A stretch of 21,620 nt of DNA from Lingula anatina (Eukaryota; Brachiopoda; Lingulata; Lingulida; Lingulidae): positions 84,776-106,395 of the forward strand of contig NW_019775859.1 in the NCBI RefSeq assembly GCF_001039355.2. Reading direction: 5' to 3'. Below are positions 11,389-20,690 of the stretch, piece after piece (the stretch's first letter is position 1; the number at the start of each line of letters is the position of its first letter). The position numbers and the translations under genes were made by a program. The notes beneath the pieces were generated by a model. It was not told the DNA's origin. It was given only the letters and a program-made list of their open reading frames with translations, and did not search any database.

Positions 11389-14300
11389 ATGAAAATACAA
11401 ATACACGCTCTTCTTGTCCTGGCGGTCATCTGTAGTGTTCTGCGCCCGTTTGCTGTCGCCAAGGGAAACGCAGGTAAGATACTAGCAAATTATGATAAAA
11501 TTTGGGACTTTTGCAAATTGCACTATTTCATCCACCCTGTAAGTTTTTGATTCCCAATATCTTTAAAATATTTGAGCAGTATCTACAAGCTACGAATTAA
11601 TGAGTTTGGCAACTCTTCGACTCGTTTTTCAATTGTTTTCGTGCAGCTTGCCCATTCAAGTATTATGAGAACCAATCAAAATATGCTGTAATGCCATTTA
11701 AAAAAACATGTTTGTTTGATGAGCAGAGATGTTGATCAGTTACCACATTAATTTTGACCAACAATTAAAAATGAAAGAGTTAAAGGATGTGGTTTGGGGA
11801 TGCTGCAAAATATACCCAAATTTCCATAATTTTAAAATAGATTTCTAGGCATGCCAATGGCACTCTATGCCGCAAGAACATGTATAAGACTTTATTTCTT
11901 GTGTTTATTACATAACTCGTATAATATATTAATTTTCAGTCTAGTATGTGTCATTCATTAAATATTTCGAATTGGTAACTTAAAGGGTTTTTATGTAGAT
12001 AAACATGGTTGTGTAAACTGATCTCTCTTAAGTAATGCAACAATTAATTAAGGACATCACATTTTTCCTACAACTGCAAAATGTTATTTTTCCAAAAAAG
12101 GGCTGTGGTATAGATATACCATTTCCCCTTTGCTCTTTAAATTCTTACAGACTTTTCTCTTCTTGTTCAAGTGCGGACAAATTGTGCCAGTGAAAACTTG
12201 CAATACCAAACTTGTTCAGTTGTTGACCAAGGTACAATACTGTCTGTGTCACTGCACAGGCAGTTATCCAATAGTGAGTGTGTGGAGAGCAGCACATTTG
12301 GCATAGACTATAACATACACACAGGAAGTATGTGGGTGTCTAACGGTTGCAGAGGAGAGTTCAATGTTACAACTGGTAATTATGTATAAAATTAATATAC
12401 TCTACATATAAGAAAATCATTTATTATATTAATGATTATGCTCTCAGTGTTGAAGTCTCCATACTATATTTTTCTTATCTTAATTAGGGATGTGTTATCT
12501 TATTTTAATTACTAGCTTAATTCTTTATTCAGACTATATATATATATTGCATTTGTTTTTCATGTCCAGTAAGTTGTGATCTTGGCTGGATGTACTTTAA
12601 TGGTCAGTGCTACAAGCGAGTGGAGACCTACTACACCTGGTCACAGGCATCAGACCATTGCATGCAACTCGGTGCACACCTGGCATCAATCCACAGTAGA
12701 GCCGAACAGGACTTCCTGGTGGAGAATGTGCTGTGAGTTATGTTCAGGCTATGTTCACAGCAGATCTTATTGAAACCAAAAGAAGGGACCGTTCCCATAA
12801 CCCTATTGTACTAGCTGGATCGATCCAACTCCTCGCTAAATTGCATTAGGTTTAAGCGGTAAATGTCTGGTGCACACCCTCGGGAAAACTGTGTCGTCCA
12901 TGATGTTGTTCATGTTGCTCTGCGAGGGGGCATGCCAGACAATTAAGATGTCTACATTACTACCTGTGCTGTGGCTTCAGGGGCTTAGCACTTAGGCACT
13001 GTTCACATGAAAAATCCAAATTCCAAAAATCCAAAAACCCATTGGCGGTATCTAGTGATCACGGTCTGTGCCCTGAATACCCCGCGGTGTAATTAACTAG
13101 TAGTGCGAGCAAGTTACCCGGTACTTCCAAAGCTGTACTTAATTCTCACTCTGGTAGTTAATTATGCCGCAGGGTATTCAGGGCACAGACCGTGATCACT
13201 AGATACTGCCAATGGATTTTTGGAATTTGGATTTTTCATGTGAACGGTGCCTTAAACCTCAGAGTCGATATATATAATATGTTTAATGGCACGTGTAGAG
13301 GTGGGGAGACCATTAGAGAATTAGCGGCATCTGTTTTAAGTGGGGTCGGTCATATTTAGTAGGTGGATAAGTTGGTCCAGAGATCATCTGTTCTGAATGC
13401 TCTCTTGTGTACATATTGATCCTATATGGTTCACTGTTACATACGTATTGATCTTAATTGGGTGAGTGTTGTGATATATATATATATATATGTTTTTTTT
13501 TTTCTATTTATTATTATTATTTTTTTAATCCTTTATGGATAATGCCACTGTCTTATGTTCTCAGTAATGGTGCCAGTGGCGGGTACTGGTCAGGTTTACA
13601 CCTGTTCATTGGTCACTGGTGGTGGGAGGACCATCTTGACCCTGTGGACTTCAACACGGCCTTCTCCAACTGGTTAAACAACGAGGGCGAGATTAGTGAG
13701 CTCAGTGGCGGGTGTATGTTGCTGAAAGGATCCAACTGGAAGTGGGAAGACAAGAGATGCCATAACAGCCAGAAGAGCCTATGTCAGATTTGTAAGTGGT
13801 ACTTCTAAGTTTTCTAAGTCTTCTAAGTTTCCAATACAGTCTATGTAAAAAGTGTATGTTGATTACTGGTGTTGAATACAACTTCTACCACCCCACCCCA
13901 ACAGAAAAAGAATTATAATTTATTGTCTTTAGAATGAAAAAAAAAATAAACTGCCACAATTTAAGTGCAGTCTATTGTGGTCCATGAATTACTATGACTC
14001 CTATCAAAAAACAAGAATACTTTTAAAACTGTGATTTGTTGGTTGTGCCAGTTATAACCTATAATAGTCATAGTGGCTGTGTGATATTCATTGATCTTCA
14101 ATGCCTTTTATTTTTCCATCTGTTTCAGCTGTCTGTGGCAGTGGTCAGATGCTGAACCCATCAACAGGTGCCTGTGAGCTGGACCATAACATTCTCAGCA
14201 GTACTAGTTCATACCCTGGCATCAATAACATTCTCAGCAGTACTAGTTCATACCCTGGCATCAATAACATTCTCAGCAGTAATAGTTCATACCCTGGCAG

Positions 14301-17300
14301 TGCATTTGATCCAGGTGACCTAAAAGACCGGATGCCCTACCATAATATTTCCCTGGGTTTGACCCCTCCCCCTGATGAGCACTTATATTTGATCAACACA
14401 AGTCCAGTGAGGACAGGAGAGGAAGTGACATTTCTGCTGTTTGCAGAGGCGGCATCTGGCGGCAGCTACATCTCAGACATGGGCAGTGGCGGTCAAACTT
14501 GGGTGGACATACCAGTGCCCACTGACAATCAGTCACTCCACCAACTCATTCCTACTTGGATGCACTTACCTTTTGATCCAGCAGATGCTTTGATATCAGC
14601 GTTCACGCATACTTTTTCTGAAGCTGGCACGTATGATGTTCAAGCGAAACGCAATGCTTCTGGCGAGTACTCACAATTAGTGGTGGAGACGCGGGTTGTA
14701 ATACAACACACACTCTGTCTGCCACCGCCAGTCATCATCCGAGGCGGAGGACTGGGTATAAATGCCACCATGCCGTACCACAAGAAGGACAGGATCTCAC
14801 TGACAGGCAATATCAATATAACCTGCAGTGATGTGAAGAGGTCCAGTTTCCATTGGTCAGTTTATACAGTGGGCCGTGCCAAGGACATTATTGACCAGTC
14901 TAATATGCTGCGGCTGCCAGATTCCGTTGCTACATCTAAGCCTCATCTAGACCTCCCCAGGTATACCTTACCTGCTGGAATGTACGTGGCTGAGCTACAG
15001 GTGAGTGAGGGAATATGCCCTGACATATTTCAAGGGCAGATTTAGGCCATCTTCTGGGTCTTTTGCAAGATGGTCAGATTTTAAAGTTTACATTGACGGG
15101 TTTCTAATTTTTTTCTGTTGGAAGATGGTCAAAAATACTACAGAATAGATCAATAAAGATAATTGGGAAGACTGTCAGAAAATACCTCTGGATCTGTGTC
15201 TGTATTTGGTGTACATATTACCTTTTCAATGGATTTTATGTCATCTGTATTTTATGTTTTTCCAGGATTTAGAAATACATCTACATAGAATATTTTTTAT
15301 TGTTTTTCGATGATTAGATGGTAATGTCCTGATATTTTTAAGAAATGTGAATTCTCTGATAAGTCCACACCCGGGCAGCCATATCTAAATAATCCTTTTC
15401 CCTCAATTACTTTTTGAAATGCCTGCATGTGCTCTGACTTCCTTTGGTACACAAGTTTGACAAAAGTAAACCTCATCCAATACAAAAGATCATATGTAGA
15501 TACCATGATTTTGTAGAAGGGCATGTCATAAAGATAGTTGAATATACCTTTCTAACATGTGATTGGCACAGTTAACTTCTGCCAAACAATTAAGGCTCAA
15601 GTCCAAATACAACATTGACATTTGAAAACTGGCCAGGTGGTCACCTCTGTTCCTCTGTAATTGTCACAGCGTTTATGTTATCTGTATTCAGGTCACATTG
15701 CACACCAGCACAGACATTGTGATCAGCATAAACCAGACATGGTTCACAGTGGTGCCATCTACAATTCTGAATGCTGTCATCACAGGGGGAAGCATGGTCA
15801 CTGTAGGTGAGGTATATGGAGTAGTGTGGAAAATCAGGAAACTTATATTAATTTATGTGTAGGTTGGTATGAAAAAGCTGACAATTTTGGATGGATTGCA
15901 AGACTTGGTGTAATTGTCAGTGAAATATTTTAAATTTGCATTTTTTCCCCTTGTGAATACAGTATGTGCTTTATCTGAATTATCACCATGCAGAATCAGT
16001 AATTTTCTGTTTTGTTTTTGACCTTTTCTTTTGGCCCAAATAACAGAATAAGTTGACTTAAAAAGTGGAGCATATATTATTGTTGTGGAATGTGCATTAA
16101 AATCTGTTCAACTCTCAAAAAACTGACACTAATAATTTACACTTTTTGTGAAACAGTCCCACAAACTCTGGCAAATACAGCATAATAAATCTTTGTTTGA
16201 ACTTGTTGTGTCTCTGAAGGTTCAGAACAGGTGATCAGGATCAACGCCTCCCTGTCTGGTGACCCTGATGTCAAAGGGGTAGACACACAGCTCAAGTTCC
16301 AGTGGTTTTGTACTTTAGAGAGCCAAGATTTCCCTGAGAACCTCACTGCTGACACTGGGAGTTCTGGAGGTACTACACTGAAAGACTGGGTTCCCATGCC
16401 TAGATCAATCTAAAAGTATCGATCCATCTCCAAGGATTTTCTCGCTAATTTGCTTTTATTTTAAACGTCCGGCTTAGATGTCTGACATGCCTACTGAAGT
16501 GGCTATATGAAAGTTAATTACCCCCTAACAGCTTCAGTGCGAGACATCTAAGCCACTTAAGCTGATAGCAATTGAGCAAGAATTCCCTCCGAGATAGATC
16601 GATCCACAGTTAGCACAATAGGGTCTGGGAATTTTATGGTACCATATTAGATATTCCTTATGATGGTATTCATGGGGTATAGCAGGATTTTTGACCTCCT
16701 AGTAACTGACTTTAAATTTATTTTCTAAACAGAGACAGGCCGTCTAGACTCCATGTCCTCCAATAATAAAAATCTATGAAAATGGTGTTCATAACTGAAA
16801 TAGGGTGTCCAAAAGAGAGCTGTATGTATGATTGCCTGGCTAAGCTCCTGTAATATAGTATTTTTACAGCATTTTACTGACTACTTTATCTGTAGTGCCT
16901 TGATTTTGTGCTTAGAAAAGGGAATAAATAAAGTTTTTCAGAAAAGAATTAATTAAAGCAAAAATTGTAATTGTGTCCACACAGGCTGCACTGGCCAAGG
17001 CTACAGTATTGGTGGGAATTCATCTGTGCTGGAACTGCCCCCAGGGATACTGCCAGCTGGACAGAGCTATGTGTTCAGGGCACTGGTCACCAAGGACGGT
17101 CACTCTCCAGCCTCTGCTGACCAGCAGGTCAAAGTCATGGCGGGGGAGCCACCACAGGTTAGTGTGTGTGTGTGTGTATGTGTGTGTATGCGTGCATGTG
17201 TGTGAGTGTATGTGTGTGCATGCATGTGTGTATGGGTGCGTGCAAATATGTTAAAATTTAAGAAAAATAGTTTATCCTAACTTTTTCTCCTGTTATGAAG

Positions 17301-19551
17301 TGAGGACATCCTGCAGACAACAAGAACTGCAGCGACTATCTCATTTACCCCATTCACAAAAATTGAAAAATATGGATTGTGTTTTTTTTTTTTTTTTTTT
17401 TTTTTTCAATTTCAATTTATCTCTCCATTTCACAGGTGAGGATTACCTGCAGACAGAATTGCGACACCTACCTGAACCCCAGCCAGCGCCTGTCACTGAC
17501 CACCAGCTGTGACCGCTGCCGTAACCTGGACACCCTGACCTACACCTGGTCACTGGTCCCCCAGTCACTGACCAACACTAGGCAGGCACTGGACTGGAGG
17601 CTGGACACACTGACCGGTGGGAACAAGAAGAACTTGGTGATCAGAGAGAATGTATTCAGTGCTGATGTGGAGGAGACTTATAGTTTGAGACTGGAGGGTA
17701 GGTGTGATATATTTTTTAAATTATTCATTTTTCAATGAATTGACTGATTATTTGATCGATTAAATTGATTGATTCAGCCATTTTTTACTACCTTTGTGAA
17801 AACAGATTAAAATTTTTGTTATATTAAGTTGAAGAATCTACAAGTGTACTTAAGTATTAATTCTGTGAAAAAATAGAATCTGAATGAATTATTTCAATTT
17901 GACAATGTTACATTGCACCTTTAATTAAATGAGTGCATTTTTACAAGTTTTCTATGATATATCTTTTATAATATACAAGTCCTAATACTTGAACATTTTC
18001 TTTAATATTTTCCCCCATGAACTCGACAATATTTCCATGCCAAAAGGTACTCTCATTCATCACATTAATAAGTAAACCATGTTACCTGACCTTCCAGCCT
18101 ACAGCAGGTCCAGCGGGTCAACAGGTCAAACAGAGTACCAGTTCTCCACCAACTCTCCCCCTACCGCTGGTCAGTGCACGGTCAGTCCAAGCCAGGGGAC
18201 GGTCCTGGTCACCAAGTTCTCCATCCAATGTACAGGGTTCCTGGACAGCCACCTGCCACTGCACTATGAGTACAGAGCCAAGGTGGACAACAGGGAGAGC
18301 TTGCTGTATTCTGGGCTAGAGTCCACCATGCCGGCCAGTTTTCTGCCCCTGGGGGACAAGAGGAGGGAGTACAGATTGGATCTGATGGTCACTGTGAAGG
18401 ATTCGTTCGGGGCTAGCACCTTCGTGGAACTGTTTGCCAAGGTAGAACTGCTTTTTTCATTTTAATTGGAAAGATATAGCACACATGCATTTAAGATTTG
18501 ACACTTGAAAAATGATTAATGCAGTAGTGTAAGGATGAACAATTGTAACTGCTTTTTCATTTTAATTGAGAAGACATATATGGATACAGGCCAGTAACCA
18601 GCATATTCGAAGGGAGGGGCTTTTTCTAAAAAAGTGAACTTTTTGCTATGAAACCTTTGTGCTCCTTGATCAGATTTTACCCCCGAATTTGAACCACCTT
18701 AAGCCCTCCACTCCCACCACCTAGGGACCTGAAATATAATAATTATACATTTGTAAAATTTTCGTCTTAAATTAAGGTTGAAGAGGGTCAGATGGACAAC
18801 ACGGCCCTGGCTGGCCTGACATCCGGTGAGAACTCCACTCTGAGCACACTACTGCTGTCTGGGGACACTAGCGCCGCCACACAGCTCATCTCTAGTGTCA
18901 CGTCACTGCTGAACTCACAGAGTGAGAAACAGACCGACACAACTGGGGTGTCCAAGCTAGAGAGACAACAGGTCTGTGATGTGGTTTGTGCTGTGAAAAT
19001 ACTTCTTAATAAGTACATATCTGAATCATATTACTACATTTTTTTTAATTTTAGTATTGTTATATTTTAGTTTTCTTTTTTTTTTTTTTAAGTTTTGTTT
19101 AGATGATTTTGATTTAATTTTTTCAGGATAGTTCCCTTATCTGACTGAATTGATTAATATCCTTTTGATGTACAAGAACAAGACCATTTTTTCAGTTCAG
19201 TTAAAAAATATATATTTGCAGATTTTTAAAAAAAGCTGACAGAAAGCAATACAAAATTAGTACTACACTTCTCAAACTAGGATTTATTTAATTATTATTT
19301 AATTTAAAATTATAACTTCTTGCTTCAAAGCTGCGTACCAGTCTGGTGGAGTCTCTGCTGACAGTGGAAGTGGAATCAGTGGAGTCTCTCCAGCAGACGT
19401 CAGCTGCCCTAGAGAGTATCACGCAGGTCACAGAGGAGCTGAGCGCAGAGGCTCAGGTCAGTGCCGCCACCGCCTGCAAGGAACTGTCTGCCTTCCTGAC
19501 CAGTGAGGCCGGTGCTGAGCTGGACACCAAGACGCTGGAGGACACGGCTGG
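11389..19551 (+). CDS. Polycystin-1-like protein: signal peptide, DUF3011-like domain, C-type lectin domain, PKD-like and REJ regions; 3' end missing or truncated
   Basis: Exons: 11389-11473, 12151-12375, 12570-12732, 13565-13791, 14129-15000, 15692-15806, 16220-16369, 16985-17157, 17436-17697, 18098-18441, 18777-18971, 19331-19551. Phases agree throughout and give 1010 codons plus 2 nt. The start has an in-frame TAA at 11356-11358 and opens a signal peptide (MKIQIHALLVLAVICSVL). Domains: DUF3011-like aa 29-103; C-type lectin aa 104-233; 13-residue repeats aa 254-291; PKD-like strand FTHTFSEAGTYDVQA near aa 391-405; REJ region from LCLPPPVIIRGGG (aa 429) to about aa 872; exons 11-12 (aa 873-1010) resemble the helical part before the GPS. 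Polycystin-1 relatives are large surface receptors that pair with TRPP channels. No GPS, PLAT or membrane exon follows in the window. The exon 12 frame meets TAA at once if the donor is not used (GCT GGG TAA), so either a large intron follows or a short secreted form exists. Confidence 0.88.
11474..12150 (+). other. Polycystin-like intron 1, nothing recognised
   Basis: AT-rich phase-1 intron of 677 bases with a GTAAGA donor and TTACAG acceptor. I see no repeats with readable ends and no exon on either strand. Confidence 0.5.
12151..12375 (+). other. DUF3011-like domain exon of the polycystin-like gene
   Basis: The exon encodes CASENLQYQTCSVVDQG, then ILSVSLHRQLSNSECVES, then GSMWVSNGCRGEFNV. 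The SV-L-RQLS-S-C spacing and the closing W-V-S-N-G-C-R-G-E-F block match my memory of the DUF3011 family pattern, a small cysteine-paired secreted domain of unknown role. The domain is a single exon with phase 1 at both borders, the class of exon that moves between genes without breaking frame. A second acceptor at 12169-12170 would start the exon 20 bases later (12171) and, allowing for the phase, gives a protein seven residues shorter or nearly so. Confidence 0.6.
12784..12951. mobile_element. Degraded MITE, family 1 copy B (lectin intron)
   Basis: The left end GGGACCGTTCCCATA, then CCCTATTGTACTAGC, GGATCGATCC and CGCTAAATTGC follow the same order as the right end of copy C read on the other strand. 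The inward block with AAATGTCTGG matches AAATGTCTGT in copy D. The far arm is reduced to GGCATGCCAGACAATTAAG, and the shared AATTACCCCCTAACAGCT core is not found. This looks like a truncated, older copy. It begins 52 bases after the exon 3 donor. Confidence 0.6.
12995..13251. mobile_element. 257-bp near-palindromic MITE of PIF/Harbinger type with TTA target-site duplication
   Basis: The left arm 12995-13097 and right arm 13157-13251 are reverse complements with few mismatches and one indel of several bases. The ends read GGCACTGTTCACATG and, on the other strand, GGCACCGTTCACATG. TTA flanks both sides (12992-12994 and 13252-13254). A GGC/GGG start and a 3-bp TWA duplication are hallmarks of PIF/Harbinger elements. 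There is no coding capacity, so it would depend on a transposase made elsewhere. It lies in the intron between the two lectin exons, 43 bases after the degraded family 1 copy. Confidence 0.9.
13792..14128 (+). other. Polycystin-like intron 4, nothing recognised
   Basis: Phase-1 intron with GTAAGT donor and TTTCAG acceptor. It is AT-rich with a short A-run near 13937-13946. No repeat ends or exons seen. Confidence 0.5.
14188..14301 (+). repeat. 39-bp in-frame tandem repeat, three units, in coding exon 5
   Basis: Units at 14188-14226, 14227-14265 and 14266-14301 (last one shortened) encode NILSSTSSYPGIN, the same again, and NILSSNSSYPGS. Units 1 and 2 appear identical at the DNA level, so the duplication is recent. 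The unit is a serine-rich linker between the lectin domain and the PKD-like part. The third unit carries an N-S-S sequon created by an ACT to AAT change. Confidence 0.95.
15001..16219 (+). other. Polycystin-like introns 5 and 6, nothing recognised
   Basis: Intron 5 (15001-15691) and intron 6 (15807-16219) flank the small exon 6 at 15692-15806. Both are AT-rich. The minus-strand frame at 15297-15524 in intron 5 has no family resemblance and no splice context. No transposon ends are visible. Confidence 0.5.
16386..16633. mobile_element. Fold-back MITE, family 1 copy C (polycystin-like intron 7)
   Basis: About 248 bp. The ends are GGGTTCCCATGCC on the left and GTCTGGGAATTT on the right, whose reverse complement starts AAATTCCCAGAC. 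Inward lie GATCGATCC boxes on both sides, then CTTAGATGTCTGACATGCC against GAGACATCTAAGCC. The middle contains AGTTAATTACCCCCTAACAG at about 16513-16533, shared with copies A and D. The element starts only about 16 bases after the exon 7 donor at 16370, so it nearly touches the splice site. Confidence 0.8.
16634..16984 (+). other. Rest of polycystin-like intron 7, nothing recognised
   Basis: AT-rich sequence between the family 1 MITE and exon 8. There is no open frame with family resemblance and no repeat with readable ends. Confidence 0.45.
17161..17242. repeat. Imperfect TG/CA microsatellite in polycystin-like intron 8
   Basis: About 80 bases of alternating TG with TA and GCGTGC interruptions, starting directly at the GTTAGT donor of exon 8. 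Alternating purine-pyrimidine tracts of this kind can adopt Z-form DNA and vary in length. A 25-base T-run follows at 17382-17406, upstream of the exon 9 acceptor, where it extends the pyrimidine tract. Confidence 0.85.
17698..18097 (+). other. Polycystin-like intron 9, nothing recognised
   Basis: Phase-1, AT-rich intron ending CCTTCCAG. A short stretch of TGATTGATT-like repeats is present near 17740-17775. No transposon ends or exons. Confidence 0.45.
18446..18580. repeat. Local direct repeat pair in polycystin-like intron 10
   Basis: AACTGCTTTTTTCATTTTAATTGG followed by AAGATATA at 18446-18478 recurs as AACTGCTTTTTCATTTTAATTG, then AGAAGACATATA, at 18547-18580. The two copies differ at a few positions and are about 100 bases apart. 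It is a small segmental duplication with no visible function. The first copy begins four bases after the exon 10 donor. Confidence 0.6.
18972..19330 (+). other. Polycystin-like intron 11, nothing recognised
   Basis: Phase-0, strongly AT-rich intron with T-runs near 19079-19090 and an AAAG acceptor at 19327-19330. No exon or repeat end is visible. Confidence 0.45.
19331..19551 (+). other. Last recognised exon of the polycystin-like gene, with two possible fates
   Basis: Encodes the helical, Ala/Glu/Ser-rich sequence from LRTSLVESLL to LEDTAG, like the pre-GPS helices of polycystin-1 proteins. At its 3' border GG|GTAAAT is a usable donor (phase 2). Read through, the same bases give GGG TAA, so the protein would end two residues later. 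The full-length family would need further exons for the GPS, PLAT and eleven membrane segments. I found none between here and the end of the window on the plus strand. Confidence 0.7.
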
Positions 19552-19578
19552 GTAAATGAATTGACAGTTTGTGGACAG

Positions 19579-19580
<2 letters not shown>

Positions 19581-19618
<38 letters not shown>

Positions 19619-19619
19619 T
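19581..19619. repeat. TATT microsatellite after the last polycystin-like exon
   Basis: About ten near-perfect TATT units, 30 bases after the exon border. Plain simple sequence. Confidence 0.9.
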
Positions 19620-20488
19620 AAAATTTAATGTTCTTAAAATGTTAAAAGCAGTCTACCAGTAGAACCATCATTTTGATTTTTTATTCATTATATGAGCTGA
19701 CATTATCAAAGTTTCAAAAGTGACATCTGTTTTATTTCTGTTTTTAACTTCAAATATTAAACTATAAAGGTAGTATTAATTGTACCACCAGCGTAGGCGC
19801 TGGCGGTACACATGGTTTTAGTCCCGACCCGTATGTTCCGCCGGCTCCTGCGGCTCCGCCGCCAAGTCACCGTTACCACTTCTCCTCCTAGACGGTAATG
19901 GCCTCCATACCCATCTCTTGGATTTAGGTCACCTATAATCTCAACTCGTTCCACGTAAAATTTGGGCTTTGTCGGTATTGGGGTCTAGGTGTGGCACTCA
20001 TTGCAATGCACCCTTGTCCAAAAATTGCAAAATTAAATGCTAATTATCTCCCCTACGGAAGGAATTATGGGAAAAANCTATTCCATTGCTGTTACACCGG
20101 TGCTGTGTGTCGCTCTTTAATTCACGACCAGACAAAGCACAATGGATTATTGAAAAACAATGTGAGGGAATATAACGTTTACTATGTTATGTTGGACTCT
20201 TCGACGTAACTGCTACTGTTTTCCACACACGTCGGTTTTCGAACGGCCAAAGGAGCTAAAATGAGAAATAAAAACCCTCTTGCACCGACAACTTTAAAAT
20301 TCACTTTACAGCTTTATTATTAATTGATGTAATGTTACTGTGTCAAATGATATTTTTCTTGGATTCAACATTCCTTTGCTTTCAGAGGAAAAATAATTAA
20401 AGAAGATGTTAAATTTAACATGCCCCTGAGGTTGTGTTCAGTCTGTTTTAACAAAAACCGTTTTAGGTCTTATAGGTCTTTGAGCTTA
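19620..20488. other. Non-coding stretch with a GC-rich patch, no gene recognised
   Basis: AT-rich except for a GC-rich patch at about 19780-19900. The patch opens with a hairpin at 19782-19809 (12-bp arms GTACCACCAGCG and CGCTGGCGGTAC, one mismatch, 4-base loop) and continues with a CGGCTCCTGCGGCTCCGCCG stretch. One undetermined base lies at about 20077. The minus-strand frame 19757-19954 has no splice context or family resemblance. A remnant of a repeat or an unrecognised exon is possible. Confidence 0.4.
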
Positions 20489-20690
20489 AGGACCATTCCC
20501 ACAGATATTTGGACTGATCTATCTCCCTGGGGAGTCTCACTAAATTGCTATCAACTTAACCGGCTTAAATGTCTGTCACGCCTAGGAGAGCTGTTAGGGG
20601 GTAATTATCTTTACCCTAGCTAGTTCGGTAGGCGTGACAGACATTTAAGCCAGTTAAGTTAATAGCTATTTAGTGAGACTCTCCAGGGGT
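20489..20690. mobile_element. Fold-back MITE, family 1 copy D
   Basis: The left end AGGACCATTCCCACAG is followed by CCCTGGGGAGTCTCACTAAA, then CTTAACCGGCTTAAATGTCT and GTCACGCCTA. The right half is its reverse complement (TAGGCGTGACAGACATTTAA, GCCAGTTAAG, TAGTGAGACTCTCCAGGGG). The centre AGCTGTTAGGGGGTAATTAT at about 20590-20609 is the reverse complement of the core seen in copies A and C. This is the best-preserved palindrome of the family. The outermost right end is lost or diverged after 20690. Confidence 0.85.

Larger units (their letters stand above)
12570..13791 (+). other. C-type lectin domain, two exons (12570-12732 and 13565-13791)
   Basis: Order of hallmarks: CDLGWMYFNGQCYKRV at the start, TWSQASDHCMQLGAHLASI for the first helix, a FLVEN helix end, YWSGL in place of the WIGL core, then CMLLKG, NWKWEDKRC and SLCQI. 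The six cysteines are placed as in long-form C-type lectin domains. Calcium-site motifs are altered: the EPN/QPD position appears as WLNNEGE, and WND appears as WED. Sugar binding can therefore not be assumed. The intron between the two halves is phase 2 and contains two MITEs. Confidence 0.9.
14713..18441 (+). other. REJ (receptor for egg jelly) region of the polycystin-like protein
   Basis: Exons 5 (3' part) to 10. Family-like blocks: LCLPPPVIIRGGG with the following NINITCSD and HWSVY; WFTVVPSTILNAVITGG; the INASLSGDPD and LKFQWFC block; IPLCOIL-like LPPGILPAGQSYVFRALV; then ITCRQNCDTYLNPSQRLSL, SCDRCRNLDTLTYTWSL; and finally YQFSTNSPPTAGQCTVSPSQ with FSIQCTGFLD and PLHYEYR. These cysteine, proline and W-S-L blocks recur in polycystin-1 and sea urchin egg-jelly receptors. 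The region forms the membrane-distal stalk of those proteins. Where one internal repeat ends and the next begins cannot be fixed by eye. Confidence 0.85.

Noticed and set aside
12576-12773. Open frame overlapping the first lectin exon in another frame
   Set aside because: The true frame gives clear C-type lectin motifs with matching phases. This frame does not.
19757-19954. Minus-strand arginine-rich open frame considered as an exon of the SLC49-like gene
   Set aside because: The sequence is not hydrophobic or transporter-like, and it has no matching phase or acceptor.
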